DNA from: Platanthera guangdongensis
Lineage: Eukaryota > Streptophyta > Magnoliopsida > Asparagales > Orchidaceae
Direction: 5' to 3'
DNA length: 64,000 bases
NCBI GenBank assembly: GCA_039583875.1
Contig: CM077166.1
Location: 93,838,094-93,902,093, forward strand
Within the stretch, counting starts at the first letter, position 1; every line of letters starts with the position of its first letter. Below, piece after piece: positions 11,961 to 23,482 of this stretch. A program made the position numbers and the translations under genes. The notes beneath the pieces are model-generated. The model did not search any database. It saw only the letters and a program-made list of their open reading frames with translations, and was not told the DNA's origin.

Positions 11961-12290
11961 GGAGATTAATAGTGAAGAGTTGAAATTTAGTATATATCAA
12001 ATTGAGGGAATTCGGGTTGAAGACACCATCAAACAAGAAGAAATTAAATGAAGAGTGGCAAGGTTCTTCGATAAAAATATCAGGGTCAGACATTTTATGG
12101 TTTGGGACCTGGTTCTGAAAAAGGTTGATGCACCCGTAAGAGCCGGTTCGGTAGGAATGCCAATCCAAATTGGGTCGGACCCTTCATTATTAAAGAAGTT
12201 TTGAGGAATGGGGCATATCGCGTGTAAACCTATGAGGGAGAAGACATATCTCACACATGTAGTGGAGATGATTTGAACCGTTCAATTCTT
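11961..12290 (+). pseudogene. Relic of a Tat integrase C-terminus
   Basis: Two overlapping plus frames spell a decayed copy of the integrase tail seen intact in C at 44039-44869. A stretch like EELKFSIYQIEG is followed by KQEEIK, a stop, RVARFFDKNIRVRHF and DLVLKKVDAPVRAGSVG. After a frame change comes NPNWVGPFIIKEVLRNGAYRV, a stop and SHTCSGDDLN. The order and spacing match the family, so this is the end of an integrase, not chance similarity. Its upstream part is cut off by the LTR terminus at 11960. It is the oldest Tat copy in the window, with at least two stops and one frameshift. Confidence 0.75.
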
Positions 12291-12824
12291 GAACCATGTA
12301 TTCTCATTACTTGTACTTATTTCAATGATTACATTAATAAGAGGGCTCCTTACTGACATTTTCCTATGGCAAATCAATTTTCCTCCTCTATCCTCGACAC
12401 AAGATTAAAGATCACTAGAACAGGAGACATCACCGGGTTCAGCTCGGACCCCCCCCCCCCCCCCCCCACTTAGAATCGTTGTCATTAGCAAAACACCTCG
12501 ATGTCTACGTGATGCGGGGAGATTTCACACAATGTAGTTGGAGCTTGCAGATTCTAGTGGAGTGTGCTACTAAATTGCGAATCCTACCCGGTATCTAACC
12601 CCACTTCTGTATTTTGGAGGGACGGGTGGTTGTTAGCTCTACCATCCTTCATAAGGAATATCGTTAAATCTTTGATGATCTAGTGGGGAAAGCAAAGCCA
12701 TCGCGCTCACCTGTCCATAGATCATCCTAGATTGTGACCCCCAAACACTCCTTGATCTTTCAAGAAGTTCCCGTAGGGAACCCACAGCCCAGTTGATCTC
12801 GTGAGGAGAACAAAGCACCCTAGT
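12291..12824. other. Unassigned sequence with a poly-C tract
   Basis: A run of about 19 C lies at 12449-12467. The bases before it (ggagacatcaccgggttcagctcgg) faintly resemble the array units that follow integrase in other Tat copies, so the relic may reach about 12440. Nothing is recognisable in 12468-12824. Confidence 0.4.
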
Positions 12825-13944
12825 TGTAACACCCCTGATATTTCGATGTTTATTTTTATTTCTATAGTGTCATAATTTTGACGTTAGGGCATTACGTTAG
12901 CGCATGTTTGGCTTGTGTCATGGTTAGAGCGTGGTTTTGCTCTTTGAGTTTTTTTTTGTGGCTGGGTTTAGCCTATTTGCAAGACTCCGTTGCGAGCCGT
13001 GTCTGTTTCGGTGACTCGATGGAGCCTTTTTGGGAATGCTTGTATTTTGGCTTCGGGAGGTGTTTTCCCGAGTTTTTGTTTGTCGAATTTGAGTTTCGAC
13101 TTCGCTGTTGGTTTCGTAGCATCGTTCTTTTGCTACGGTGCGATTTTCGTTAAATTCTGAGTTATTATGGATTTTAGATCATTTCAGGATTTAATGTAAT
13201 GTATTATTGAAATATAATTAATTAATTATTAATATTATTATAATATATATATATGTAATAAAATAAACCTAAGGACACTATTCATTATCTTCCCTACCCG
13301 ATGGTTGCTTTCAATTCGCGAAAGAAGGAGGCGTGCGGCGGACGGAGCTTTCAGTCGGCGATTTCAAGTGATTTAGTGATCGGTTTGACTTTTGAGTAGA
13401 GATCTGCAAGGCTCTCGATGAAGGCTTCACGATCTTGGTAAGATCTTCTCGCTTCCTTGATTCTTGAACGTTAGGGTTTGAGATTTTGACCTCCTTCCTC
13501 TTCCAAAAGTTTCAGGAAACATTGTTAAGGGCTTTCTATGACCGATCCTTGAAGCGTCCCTAGCAGGTGGCGTTTCTCCTTAGTTTTGAGGCAATGGATC
13601 TTTTCCCTTGCTTGATCATCTTTATTTGATCTCCCTCATTTGTTTTCCTCCCTTAGAGATTAGGAATAGAGTTGGAAGCTTGAAAATGTCCCTCTATGGT
13701 AAATCTTTATTTTTGGCCAAACTATAGAGATTAGGAAAATTGGAGATAAGTAAAAATCGGTGTTTATTGTAATGGTGTTCGCCGAGAATTATTGTGGGAA
13801 GCCCTAGACTTGTCGAGCAAGTGGATGTAGGATTTCCGTCGCATATTGGTACGTAGTCTAAGTAGAATTCGGCGAGTATCGCCGAATTTGGTTAAGTCAT
13901 TTTGCCGGGAATCATAAGTTAGCATAAGGAGTTCGACTATTATC

Positions 13945-14160
13945 GTTATCTCTTCGTTAAGCATCGGTCCATTCGTCGAACGGATTTCGATGAATACTGT
14001 TGTCCATTCATTGAGCGTCGAGCAGAGTTCGACGAATATAGTTATCCATTCATCGAACGGAGTTCGACGAGTATCGTTGTCGATTCGTCGAATGTCGAAC
14101 GAAGTTCGACAAATATTGTTGGCCATTCATCGAGCGTCGTCCGGAGTTTGATGAAAATTG
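13945..14160. repeat. Degenerate tandem motif ttcgtcgaacggagttcgacga in the A LTR
   Basis: Four or more diverged copies, each about 50-60 bp, pair attcgtcgaac with gttcgacgaa in inverted form. It is the counterpart in A of the short repeated words seen in the other LTR families. The minus-strand ORF 13764-14126 is a by-product. Confidence 0.6.
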
Positions 14161-14251
14161 CCTGTTTTCACATTGCAGTTTCGTCGGGTATATGGAAAAT
14201 TCACCAAATCTTTTGGGGACTAGAATATTTTTCGCTGCTTTTGTCCAATTC

Positions 14252-14269
14252 GGGGGGGGGGGGGGGGGG
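14252..14269. repeat. Poly-G tract of 18 bases in the A LTR
   Basis: Uninterrupted run of 18 G. Its length may be unreliable, as homopolymers this long are error-prone in sequencing. Confidence 0.9.
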
Positions 14270-15595
14270 TTAGTCTTTAGGATTGTTTTAGGACTGCTTT
14301 TAGTTTATCTTAAGGTTCGAACTTGTGATTTGGGTAGGTTCTGTTGTTTCTTCGGCAATGAAGGTTGACAATGGATAAAGGACCACCAACTAGACGTCGG
14401 TTGAGGATCGTTACACTTGGTGGATGTTTGGTCTCTATTTTTTGAGAACTGCTGGTTTTGGTTTGGAAAAGTGGCCACCACCGCAGGGCCTTTGTGTTTT
14501 TCAGACATTTGGGCTTGGGAGCCTGGTTTGGGACAATTGGTCACCGACTCCGCCCGGTTGATTTTGCCAAGTGTTAATGATTCTTGTTCTATTCGAGTTA
14601 TTTTATGCTCAGTTTTCTTCTTAGACCAATCTATATTTTATGTTAATCCTTGCAGATATTGTCAAAGCATGGCTTCATTCTACACTTGGTGCATTTGTTT
14701 TATTGACTCATTTACTTCAGGTTTTTACTGTACTTATTATTATTTGGCTATCCAGCTGTGGTCTTCAGCATTTTGTACTCGAGTTTGGTATACCCATCTC
14801 TTACTTGCACTTATTACTTGATTACTTCCCTTTGAAACTTGTATTTCCTTGCTGAGGTGTTCTTTTTTTGAATGTCTCAGATTTAGGGCAGTAGCCGGTT
14901 GAGCGGCTATGTTTGGGAGCTTGCTAGTGGACTGTTTGTTATAGGAGTTTTTCCTCACCCTTGTGAGGTATTTTCTTGGGCTATTTACTTTAGTACAGAC
15001 ATGCATGGTCACCAGTCGATTCGTGTCAGGTTGTTGGCGCCTACTGGTGATTTTCTTTTGAAATGCTAATTAATTTGATAAGCTGCTGAGTTGCATGTTT
15101 TTTGTGGTTGTATATACTTGCTCTCTGGGAAGGTTTTATGATAGGTTGCATGTTAGATATTTTTAACCTATAAAACTTTATTATTAGTATATCATATTGG
15201 CAATCTTTTTCAAAACTAAAACACTACTTTCTGGATAGCTTAAAGACTTTTCTTATACTTATTATAAATCTAGAGTCTTGCATAGCTTGGGTTGTCCTTC
15301 GGGGACATTTATACTCATGTAGGGTGTTAAAATCAACTTAATGAACGTATTTTCTGCAATGTATAACTATAGTTTTGTTCATGGAATAATTGATCCATTA
15401 AGCTGAGGGTTACGACTAACTTCTTAACTTAAAACTGGAATTTTCATAAATAACTCATAAATCTTTCAAAAAGTGTTTAGTTGTGGTCTTGCATGAATGT
15501 CCGCAGTTATCCCCTGTCAACGTGACATCATGACGTGTGTTTTCTCCTTACTCTGATATTTCCTTTTATGCAGAGAAATTATGGGTCGTGATTGT

Positions 15596-15607
15596 TGGTA
15601 TCATAGG
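15596..15607 (+). other. Primer-binding site of element A, degenerate
   Basis: The sequence tggtatcatagg matches the initiator-Met PBS tggtatcagagc used by Tekay elements at 9-10 of 12 positions. It is followed by about 670 bp of leader before gag. Confidence 0.6.
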
Positions 15608-16280
15608 GATGGGTTGTTTGACAATTGGTCGACCAACCGTCTCTAGTTTAGTGTTACTCGTCTCGTTACATTGCATACACACACCGATGTGACATCAGTA
15701 TGTCTTAGCTGAAGCATGAACACTACACTCATAACATGATAAGAAGTATACATGGCATATTATGTAGTATAGGATGTATAATATATGTTTTTATATGGAT
15801 CCAGCATAGGTGGCAACATGTGACGGTTATGTAGTATTGGATGCATAACCATCATCATATGGGTGCCCATTAGCATGTTTTCTTTTTTTCATTACATGCG
15901 ATGTTATGTAGTATGGGACGCACAACATTTCATGTGTATGTCGCTCATGACATGCATTAAGGCCTTTTTAGAATGCATAGCACAACATGCATGGCATAAC
16001 ATTGCATCAGCATACGTGCAAAGCTAAAGATTTACATGACGACACATGTACACACATGATTTTGAGTCAAAAAGAATAAGAAATTCATGCATTCATGGTT
16101 TAGGCACATGAGTCAGTAGGATGACAGTTTACCAACCTAAGTGTAGGCATGCCATCATGATTGATAATCACAGAGCAAGTTGGCAGCTTTAGCAAGTACT
16201 TAAGCATGTTTTGTCTGAACTATGTTGTTTGGTGCTAGCAGTTGGGCTAGGTTTTGATTAAATGTTTGTTATTGGTTTAG
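15608..16280 (+). other. Untranslated leader of element A with a three-fold repeat
   Basis: The phrase tatgtagtat(a/t/g)gga(t/c)g recurs at about 15761, 15828 and 15905, followed each time by a partial inverse such as cataac. No ORF is supported here. Confidence 0.5.
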
Positions 16281-17330
16281 ATGGCACCTAAGCGTGTGGC
16301 TACTAGGTCGACTCCCCTGTCAAAGGGCGAGTCTTCAAGTGCGCAGAGCGAAGTAGTGATTGAAAGTCTGCGGCAGAGTAATGAGACTTTGCCAGACAGA
16401 TGGTGGAGATGCAGACGCAGATCCAAGCTTTGTTATCGGTTGAGTTAGGACAGATGCCGCTATTGCAACACCCGGCTGTAGGTCACGCTGTTCCTATTCC
16501 CCCTGCTCCTCTGGTGCACCCGGTGTTGTTGTCTCCTGAGATGATGTTTATCTCACACTTTCAGAGACTAGGACTGCCTACTTATGATGGTAGGGCAGAC
16601 TATATGGCCTTGGATGATTGGATAATAGCCATCGAGGAGATGTTTGCTTACTCGGGAATTTCAGCAGACCAGAGGGTGATGGTCGGTGCGTATCAACTCA
16701 AGGGACTTGCTAAGAGTTTGTGGATAAGAGAGAAGGAGAATCTGAAGGATGGATGCTCATGGGAATCTTTCAAGGAGTTATTGTTGAGGAAGTTTCTTCC
16801 TGCGGTAGAGAGGGACCGCCTGATGAACGATTTTCTGCATTTAAGCAAAGGCAGCTTACTGTTACCGAGTACGAGGTGGAGTTCAGCATACTGAGTCATT
16901 TTGCCACGAGCATGCCACGGACATGGTGTCTTCAGAGTCGAACCGAGTTGAACGATTTCTGGGTGGTATTAGGAATGACATCCAGCAGCTAGCAAGTGCT
17001 TATGGATCTGAAATCTATACTGAAGTGGTGGAAGCAGCTTTGAAGGTTGAAGTAATTGACAATGCCAATAATCGAGGACAACAAATGAGAAAGGATAAGA
17101 TGAACGCCGGTGAGGGTAAGAGTTCCCAAGAATCGGGTACCGCTCCAGGGAAAAGAAGCAAAGAGATATGCAGTTTATGTGGCCGGCCAGGCCACCCATT
17201 TGAGAGATGTTACCAAAGATTAGGACACCAGAAAAAAAGCAGGTGCATGCAATTCAGGGTGCTCCTAAAGGAGATTTGGTTTGTGCTACATGAAAGTGGA
17301 GTGGGCATGACGCTGCCCGTTGTTGTCTAA
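16281..17330 (+). pseudogene. Gag of element A (capsid plus zinc knuckle), frameshifted
   Basis: The ATG at 16281 begins a basic, Ser/Thr-rich N-terminus that shifts frame near 16385. The capsid region continues at 16400-16894 with LGLPTYDGRADYMALDDWI and KSLWIREKENLKDGCSWESF, typical of chromovirus gag. A second frameshift near 16830 moves the C-terminal part into the frame ending at 17330. That part holds CSLCGRPGHPFERC, an intact CX2CX4HX4C zinc knuckle near 17170-17211. Gag would package A RNA in cytoplasmic particles. Two frameshifts make it nonfunctional. Confidence 0.85.
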
Positions 17331-17584
17331 AGGACAAACTTGCTTCCAGTTTGGGCAAAAGGGACATGTTAAGTAAATGTGCCACAGGCTCAGCCCCCGT
17401 TGCAACTAGTTCCAATACAAGCTTTGCCGCTGTCGTAGCCTATGGAAAAGGGGAAGAGCAAGCTGAACGTGGTTTCATTGGAGTTATCTCAGACATCTTC
17501 GCAGGTTATTTCAGGTCAGCATCTAACCTGTTCTTCACTTGTAGTGGTAATTCGATGTTCGTTTCCTTAGTTGGATGTATGATT

Positions 17585-18197
17585 TTATATCGGGAAGTTT
17601 AAGGTAAAGAACTGTTGGGCGCGTGTTCTGTTCGATTCTGGTACTACCCACCCATTTGTGGCTAGGGCTTTCGTAGATCATCATAGTTTGACCTTCGATC
17701 TTATTGGCGACGTGTTTGGGGTCAAGTTTCCTTCTGGTGAATTTGTTGTATCGGACCAAGGCAACCAGAGTTGTCTGATTATGTTAGGATATATTCTAGA
17801 GGTTACAGATTTGAAGATGGTAGACTTGGAAGACTTTGATGTGATTCTGGGCATGGAGTGGTTATCCAAGTATGATGCGGTTATCCAGTGCAAGGTCAAG
17901 CGCTTGGACTTCATGATGAACAACGGTCAACCCAGGAGTGTTTATTGTTTTCCGTGCCAAGTTTCTATGATTATCTTTGCGTTACTTGCACGAAAGTTGG
18001 TAAATTCCGGATGTTTTGCTTGTTTGGTTTCGGTGTTAGCGACCGATGGTTATTTGTCGCGCATTATTGAGATTGTTATTGTGCGTGAATTTTCAGATGT
18101 TTTTCATGATAATCTTCCTGGTCTTCCACCAAAGAGAGACGTGGAGTTCGTCATAGATCTGGAGTCGGGTACTCGTCCTTTTGCTAAGGCACCGTAA
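17585..18197 (+). pseudogene. Aspartic protease and start of RT, element A
   Basis: Upstream of the in-frame Met at 17658 the frame contains LFDSGTTHPFVA, with the D-S-G catalytic triplet intact. It continues through VDLEDFDVILGMEWLSKY, the conserved second half of chromovirus protease. From about 18090 it runs into the RT N-terminus (LPGLPPKRDVEFVIDLESG) and then hits TAA at 18195-18197. The enzyme would cut the Gag-Pol polyprotein and begin the polymerase. The stop falls where this family normally has a conserved Tyr-Arg-Met stretch. Confidence 0.85.
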
Positions 18198-19068
18198 CGT
18201 ATGTCCCTGCGCGAGCTGGAGGAGTTACGTTCCCAATTGGATGAGTTACTTCAGAATGGTTTTACTAGGCTGAGTTCTTCTCTGTGGGGTGCTCGTGTAT
18301 TGTTGGTAAATAAAAAGGATGGATCGATGAGACTTTGCATCGATTATAGAGAACTAAATAAGGTGACCATTAAGAATAGATATCCCCTACCAAGGATTGA
18401 TGACTTGTTTCATCAGTTGCTTGGTAGCTCCATATTTTCAAAGATCTATCTTTTTTCAGGCTACTACCAGTTGAGGATTCGTAAGGCAGATATTCCTCGG
18501 ACTGCTTTCCATTCGCGGAAAGGAAATTTTGAGCTTTTCGTAATTTCTTTCGGACTGACTAATGCGGGGCCTTTATGGATACGATGAACAGGGTATTTAA
18601 CGATTAACTGGACCGTTTTGTGGTTATTTTCATAGATGATGTTATGATATACTCCCACAGTGCTAATGAGCATGCCCAGCACTTACGTCTAGTTTTGTCT
18701 ACCTTGAGGGAGCATAAGTTAGACGCCAAACTAAGTAAATGCGAGTTTTGGCTTCCTCAGGTCTCGTTTCTAGGACATGTGGTTAATAAGGATGGAATTT
18801 CTGTGGACCCTAAGAAGATAACTGCTGTTATGGATTGGAATAGGCCTGCCACTACCAAGGATATAAGGAGCTTCCTACGGCTGGCTGGCTATTACAGAAG
18901 GTTTGTCATGGGTTTTTTATGTTGTCTGCGCCTTTGACTAATCTTACGCAGAAGAATGCATCTTTTTTGTGGAGCGATAGGTGTGAGGAAGCTTTTCAGG
19001 AATTGAAGAGGAGATTATGCAATGCTCTAATGTTCGCCTTGCCTACTGAAGGGATAGAGTATGCTGTA
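18198..19068 (+). pseudogene. Reverse transcriptase of element A, split by element B
   Basis: Frame 18201-18587 contains [40 protein letters not shown] and the palm stretch up to FGLTNAGP. A frameshift near 18570 leads into 18620-18937 with FIDDVMIYS (the YxDD-type catalytic site), [17 protein letters not shown] and YYRRFV. A further frame change follows, then the start of RNase H (PTEGIEYAV) runs directly into element B at 19069. RNase H resumes at 33992. RT copies element RNA into cDNA. Confidence 0.9.
19064..19068. other. Target-site duplication of element B (ctgta)
   Basis: ctgta precedes the left LTR and is repeated at 33987-33991 after the right LTR. The RNase H reading frame of A continues across the pair, confirming a simple insertion. 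Confidence 0.95.
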
Positions 19069-19792
19069 TGTTGAAGCCAAAACTTGACTTCGACAAAAGT
19101 TCGAAAAATAGGGGCGTAGCCAACACCTACTCCTCCCAAGCTTCGTCGTCTGACTGGTCGTGAGGACCAGAAACTGACCCAAAGCCTCAGCAGGGAAGTC
19201 CTACCACTTACCCGAAAGATGTCTGAGAGCTTCCCCTCCAAAGCCAAAAGCTAGGCTTGGAGCTCCTCAGAAAGCACAGAAAAATCCTCTCAAGTCCCGG
19301 GAAAAAAGTGCTTCTGAAGAACCCCTATGGGTCTATTTATTGTTTTCTCAGTTTGAACTGCTAATAACCATACTGAGTTGACCTGAAATTACCAGAGTAC
19401 CCCTTGTCGGGTCTGCCAACAGCCAAACTTCGTTGTTCTGAAGAGTTATATACAGACCAGCAGGGGAAAAAGGGAAAATTGCCTGGGGTAGAAGAGTAAA
19501 ATCCCCCTTGGGTGTAGAAATGTAAAAATGGCCTTCTTTTCATGTGGCGAGTGCGGGAGCACCCATCGGCGAGACGGGCCTTCCTGCTCGTCTCGCAGGT
19601 ATCCTTTGCTATGGGACCCTCTCGCCACTAAGAGCCTACTCGCATCTCAAAAGGGGGCGTCTCACCCATTTCTGAGACCACCCGTCTCGCCTCCTGTGAG
19701 TAGACCATCTGGTCCCACTCGCCTATCAGCATCTCTCGCCAACTTTCTTCTATTCGCATCTTGAGGGCCTCTCACGAGCCCGAGGTTGTACA
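19069..19792 (-). repeat. Element B 3' LTR (724 bp)
   Basis: Starts tgttgaagcc and ends ggttgtaca on the plus strand. Its right half is dense in the word ctcgcc/gtctcgc. The LTR TATA box, ctataaataga on the minus strand in the other copy, is changed here (ttattg at about 19338-19343). Confidence 0.95.
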
Positions 19793-19809
19793 CAATCCCC
19801 GCTCTTTTC
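19793..19809 (-). other. Polypurine tract of element B
   Basis: On the minus strand gaaaagagcggggattg abuts the 3' LTR. The same tract is at 38104-38120 in C. Confidence 0.85.
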
Positions 19810-19915
19810 GAGATTATTCTAAGCTCGGAAAGAATGTCCAACCGAGGCTCGTCATTAAGGCGTATTTATGGGCGTATTTATGAGGGAATCTTTTGTAAGG
19901 CCCCCCACCGGAGCC

Positions 19916-19923
19916 TATAAACA
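19916..19923 (+). promoter_or_regulatory. TATA box of antisense gene 1, element B
   Basis: cctataaacat lies 76 bp upstream of the ATG at 19992. It follows a block (gagggaatctt) also found upstream of the matching gene in C, near 38190. Confidence 0.55.
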
Positions 19924-19991
19924 TAGGATTCCTGCCCCGAATATAGGGTCCCCCATTGCATACTTTCTTTCCTTGGCTTGAACTGTTCATC

Positions 19992-20960
19992 ATGTCTCAC
20001 AGCCAGAGCTTTCGCGAGCGCCTTGCACTGGTGCGTAAGCAGAACAAGGCCAATGTGGCCGCCTTCACCTCAACTCTAGTTCGCCCCCTATCCTCTTTAC
20101 CACCCTCGTCGTCTCTCTTGAAAAAGGTAAAGATAGGTGGCCCCTCCCCTTCTGCCAAGGAGCCATCTCGTGCTGCCCTGGAAACCTGCCCCACTCCTCC
20201 CTCATCTCCCAGGGAAAAAGAGGTGAGCTCTCACTTCTTTATTACTCCTTCAACATCGGTATCTGCCCTCTTTAATTTTGTTTCTTCAGGAAGCCCCTGC
20301 TGCTTTAAAATGAACGGAAGGTTCGCGAGACGACATCGACGTCCACCGCGAAGATTCTGACTTGCAACCACCTTCCACTCCTACATCTACTCCTCCCTGC
20401 GAGAGGATGGACGACCCCTCCCAGGCCGCCAGGACTTCCTGTCCTCCTGGTTAGAAACCTTCCCTCTTGATTCTCTGCCCCACTTGCTACTCCCACATCC
20501 TCCTATGGGAGCCTCTCTCACCCTTCCCCTCTACTCCTTGCGCAGGCGCCCAGACCAACTCTCCTGCTGAGGAGCACCGTGGGCGACTCGTTGTCTCACC
20601 TCCCCCTCCTATTGACGGGATTGAAGACTACCTAGGAGACCCTTCAAACCCGACGGAGATGAAGTGTAAGATGGCTGAGTTGTTCCAGAAGCACGCGCGC
20701 ATCATCCATTCGCTGGCGCAGGACAAGCAGGCGGCGGATAGGCGCATCGAATGGTTGGAGAATAAGTGTTCTCGCTTATCTTGCGAAGTTGATGCTGAGT
20801 TAGATGTCGATGGAACCAACCCTGATGCCATCATCAGCGAGGTCGATATGCAGCTTAATCTCGCTCTCTGTGGGCTTGAGTCTGTTCGTGCCTTCCACTC
20901 GCGCAGTAGGCCTCCCTGCACCGGAGCTCGCGGTGGCTTCTGGCAATGGCACCCGTACTG
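19992..20960 (+). pseudogene. Antisense gene 1 (aORF1) of element B
   Basis: The ATG at 19992 opens a basic, Ser/Pro-rich exon (SFRERLALVRKQNKANVAA). An intron-like stretch follows, with donor gag/gtgagc at 20223 and acceptor cttcag at 20289. After a degraded middle, another acceptor-like gcgcag near 20548 precedes a helical, charged part with MKCKMAELFQKHARIIHSLA (about 20660-20715). The C helix (EVKLLKKLVCGLREVQG in C at 39067) occupies the same place, so the two are homologous. The protein would be a small coiled-coil type of unknown role. It lies on the strand opposite gag-pol and starts about 200 bp inside the 3' LTR. Stops and frame changes show decay. Confidence 0.5.
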
Positions 20961-21190
20961 AAGGCCGTCTGTCTCGCCCCTTCTTCTTTATTTTGTATTT
21001 AAGTGTTGTAATAATAATTAAGAAATGCCTTATGGTGTCGTCTTGCCATTAATGTTAGAGGACTTGGTGCCCGCCATATGCGGGATGATATTTTTTAAAC
21101 ATTTATTGTTGTTGCTTTAATTTCACCATTTTCATTAATTTCTTTTAATCACTATCCTGTTATTGTGACGGTCCACACAAATCGAGGCTC

Positions 21191-21246
<56 letters not shown>
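21191..21246. repeat. (GA)n microsatellite
   Basis: About 27 GA units between the two antisense genes of B, 65 bp upstream of the aORF2 TATA box. C has no such tract at this place. Confidence 0.95.
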
Positions 21247-21248
<2 letters not shown>

Positions 21249-21310
21249 CTTCGACCGACTCTTCCCCTTCCCCTGTACGTTTTCCCTCCCATTAATCATT
21301 TTACCATCTC

Positions 21311-21321
21311 TGCTATAAATA
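21311..21321 (+). promoter_or_regulatory. TATA box of antisense gene 2, element B
   Basis: gctataaataccc lies about 190 bp upstream of the ATG at 21506. C has cctataaatagccc at 39586-39599, about 100 bp upstream of its ATG. Conservation in both elements supports a dedicated antisense promoter. Confidence 0.6.
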
Positions 21322-21505
21322 CCCCAACACTTGATCAGAAGAATATCCGCGCCTCTCACTTCTGCCGTGTCCAAGCTCTTGCTCCCTTGTTTCTTCCGTC
21401 TCGCCGATCCTTCTCACTCTTTTCTTCCTCGGCCATCTCGCCGATCCTTCTCGCTCTTACGACTTTCTTTCTCTCACTGTCTCGCCTACATTCGTCTCGC
21501 CAAGA

Positions 21506-23482
21506 ATGGGTAAGAAGAGAGTTGAGGAGGGAGAGGGGCGCAGCCGCTGCAGGAATCGGTTCATTGACCACGACGTCCTGCTCGGTAGGCTCTCTAAAGA
21601 GGACTACCGCGGATTCGTCCGCGAGTTCCTGGGGGAGGCGCTCGAATCGCGGCCCCCAAAGGTTGGCGAGTCAATCAACACGTATTATCTAGGAGAGCCC
21701 GCCTTCCCCGTCTCGCACTTTGAGGTGGGGTTGAGGTTGCCTTTCTGGTCGGAGGTAAAGCAGGTTTTCAAGTACTTTGGCATCGTCCCGACGCAGTTCA
21801 ACCCGAACGCCATATCGGTGATGACCGCCTTCACCTGCTACATGCGCCGGGATCACATTGAGTTCAGCTTGACGGTCTTCCACTATCTCTTCATATATCA
21901 CGCCAACGCCGACAGCATCTCGTAATTCACCGGGCAAGGGCTCAAGGTGTGAGAAATGCCAAACAAAAATCACCATTGGCTCACGAGGTTCGTCTTCATC
22001 CATGGCGACAGTGGTGACTTTGGGGGCGTCCCGTTCGCGCCTGTGTCTCCCCCCGAGAGTTTCTACGCGACCCCGAAGGTCGGCAACACGAATAAGTTGT
22101 TGTATGATTACTTCGTCGGCAAAATCTTTGGAGACAACTTCCTGCGGCGAGGCCTCGACTCGCTGCCTCCGGTACTTCCGGGTGAAGGTATTCTCGCTCT
22201 CTTGTCTCGCGCTTCATTTTTTCACGTCTCGCCATCTTATCACTTTATTGTTTTGTTTTCTTGGGGAGCGGGTCGTACCCTCCCACCATCCTTACAAGAG
22301 CAACATCCATCCAACCAAGGGCCTTGATGTCGCCAGCGCGGAAGCTGAGGTAGCGAGAGAGTCCTTGGCTCCTGCCCCTCTCAAGAGACCTACAGGAGAC
22401 ACGGCTCCATCTCAATCCAGCCCTCCCAGAAAAAAGATGAGGAAAGCCGTGGTTGTATCCAAGGGGAAAAAGTAGACGACCCCGAAGGAGAAGAAGGATA
22501 TATCGTGGTCCTTGAGCCCAATCTCTGTGGAGGGGTCCCAGTCGCCCCGCTCGCCTCCTCATCAGGCCGTCTCGCCAACCCGCGAGATGGCTCTTCCCAA
22601 CCCGCCTGTCGCCAAATCCAATCAACAGGCTGCCACCATCTCTCGTGAAGGCGCCTCCTCCAGTCGCCCCGCCCCCTCTTCCCATATGAACTTCAACTTG
22701 GGCCCCGTGGTTTCAGATGCTGCTGGCGAACCTGTTCTGTTGTGGTGGCGGGATGCCAATCACGTGTCCATATCCACCCTCCTTCCTCCTTGGAAGGAGC
22801 AGGAGCTCCCCACCAGCCATGGTTTCGCTGTGGGGTATGGTCTTTACAGCGGTATCGATGCAGTATATCCTGAGAGCGAGCCTACGCGGGATCTCGTCAT
22901 GAAACCTCCCACCCCCAAATCTGTGCTTGGGATTTCTCGCACCGCTCCTTGCGCCGCCTTATATACATCAACAAAAAATGGAAGGACAACGAGACAAGCC
23001 TGGCGGCAGAGCGAGAGAAATCAGAAGACCTTGCGAAAAGGTTGTCGGTCGCCGAGACCCTCCTCGTCAAAGCCCAGGGCGGCGTGGTAAGCCTTAGCCT
23101 TAACCTTGGATTTTCCTTCTTCAATACACTTTACTAATGTCTGGCCGTCTCGCAGGATGCCGAGATGGCGGAGCGGTTGCATTCGCCCGTGGCGGCCCTG
23201 GAGGAGGAGGTCAAGGACTTAAAAGCCCAGAATGCTCGCATTCAGGACAACGCCGCGTCATTATCTCGTCGCCAACCCTTCCAGGCACTGCTGCATTATT
23301 CCTTTGATGAAGTCAAGGAGCAGTGCCGAGATGCTAGCATCAGGGAGGCGGAGCTGGTCCTCAAAATGATGAAGGAGCTGGGTGTCATGAAGGATGGCTC
23401 TAAGACGGTGACCGTCCACGACCTGGTCCTGCTGCTCTATGGCGAGGAGAGCGAGGATTCTTCTTCCGGCGAGGAGGAATGA
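21506..23482 (+). pseudogene. Antisense gene 2 (aORF2) of element B, three exons, PF04195-like
   Basis: Exon 1 (21506-22197) has the domain found in Putative gypsy type transposon proteins (PF04195). It includes ESINTYYLGEPAFPVSHFEVG, LPFWSEVKQVFKYFGIVPTQ and, at its end, FLRRGLDSLPPVLPGEG. It is broken by TAA near 21923 and TGA near 21950, the frame otherwise continuing. Intron 1 starts gaag/gtattc at 22198, where C has gaag/gtatat, but the acceptor AG kept in C is lost here. Exon 2 (about 22265-23096) has a low-complexity linker, one stop, then NLGPVVSDAAGEPVLLWW and a frame change. Intron 2 (23097-23155) has gtaagc, ttactaat and cgcag. Exon 3 ends in a coiled coil and an acidic tail (GEESEDSSSGEEE). 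Its function is unknown. Confidence 0.7.

Larger units (their letters stand above)
12825..15595 (+). repeat. Element A 5' LTR (about 2.77 kb)
   Basis: It starts tgtaacacccctgat, like the 3' copy at 36650 (tgtaacgcccctgat), and the two align to about 13310 where the 3' copy is cut. The right end is placed just before the PBS-like ttggtatcat at 15595-15604 and is uncertain by a few bases. The last 700 bp (about 14930-15595) resemble the foldback insertion at 35114-35784. ORFs such as 14417-14821 show no domain. Confidence 0.75.

Noticed and set aside
14417..14821. ORF of 134 codons in the A LTR as a possible host gene
   Set aside because: It lies inside an LTR, has no recognisable domain and its composition matches flanking noncoding sequence.
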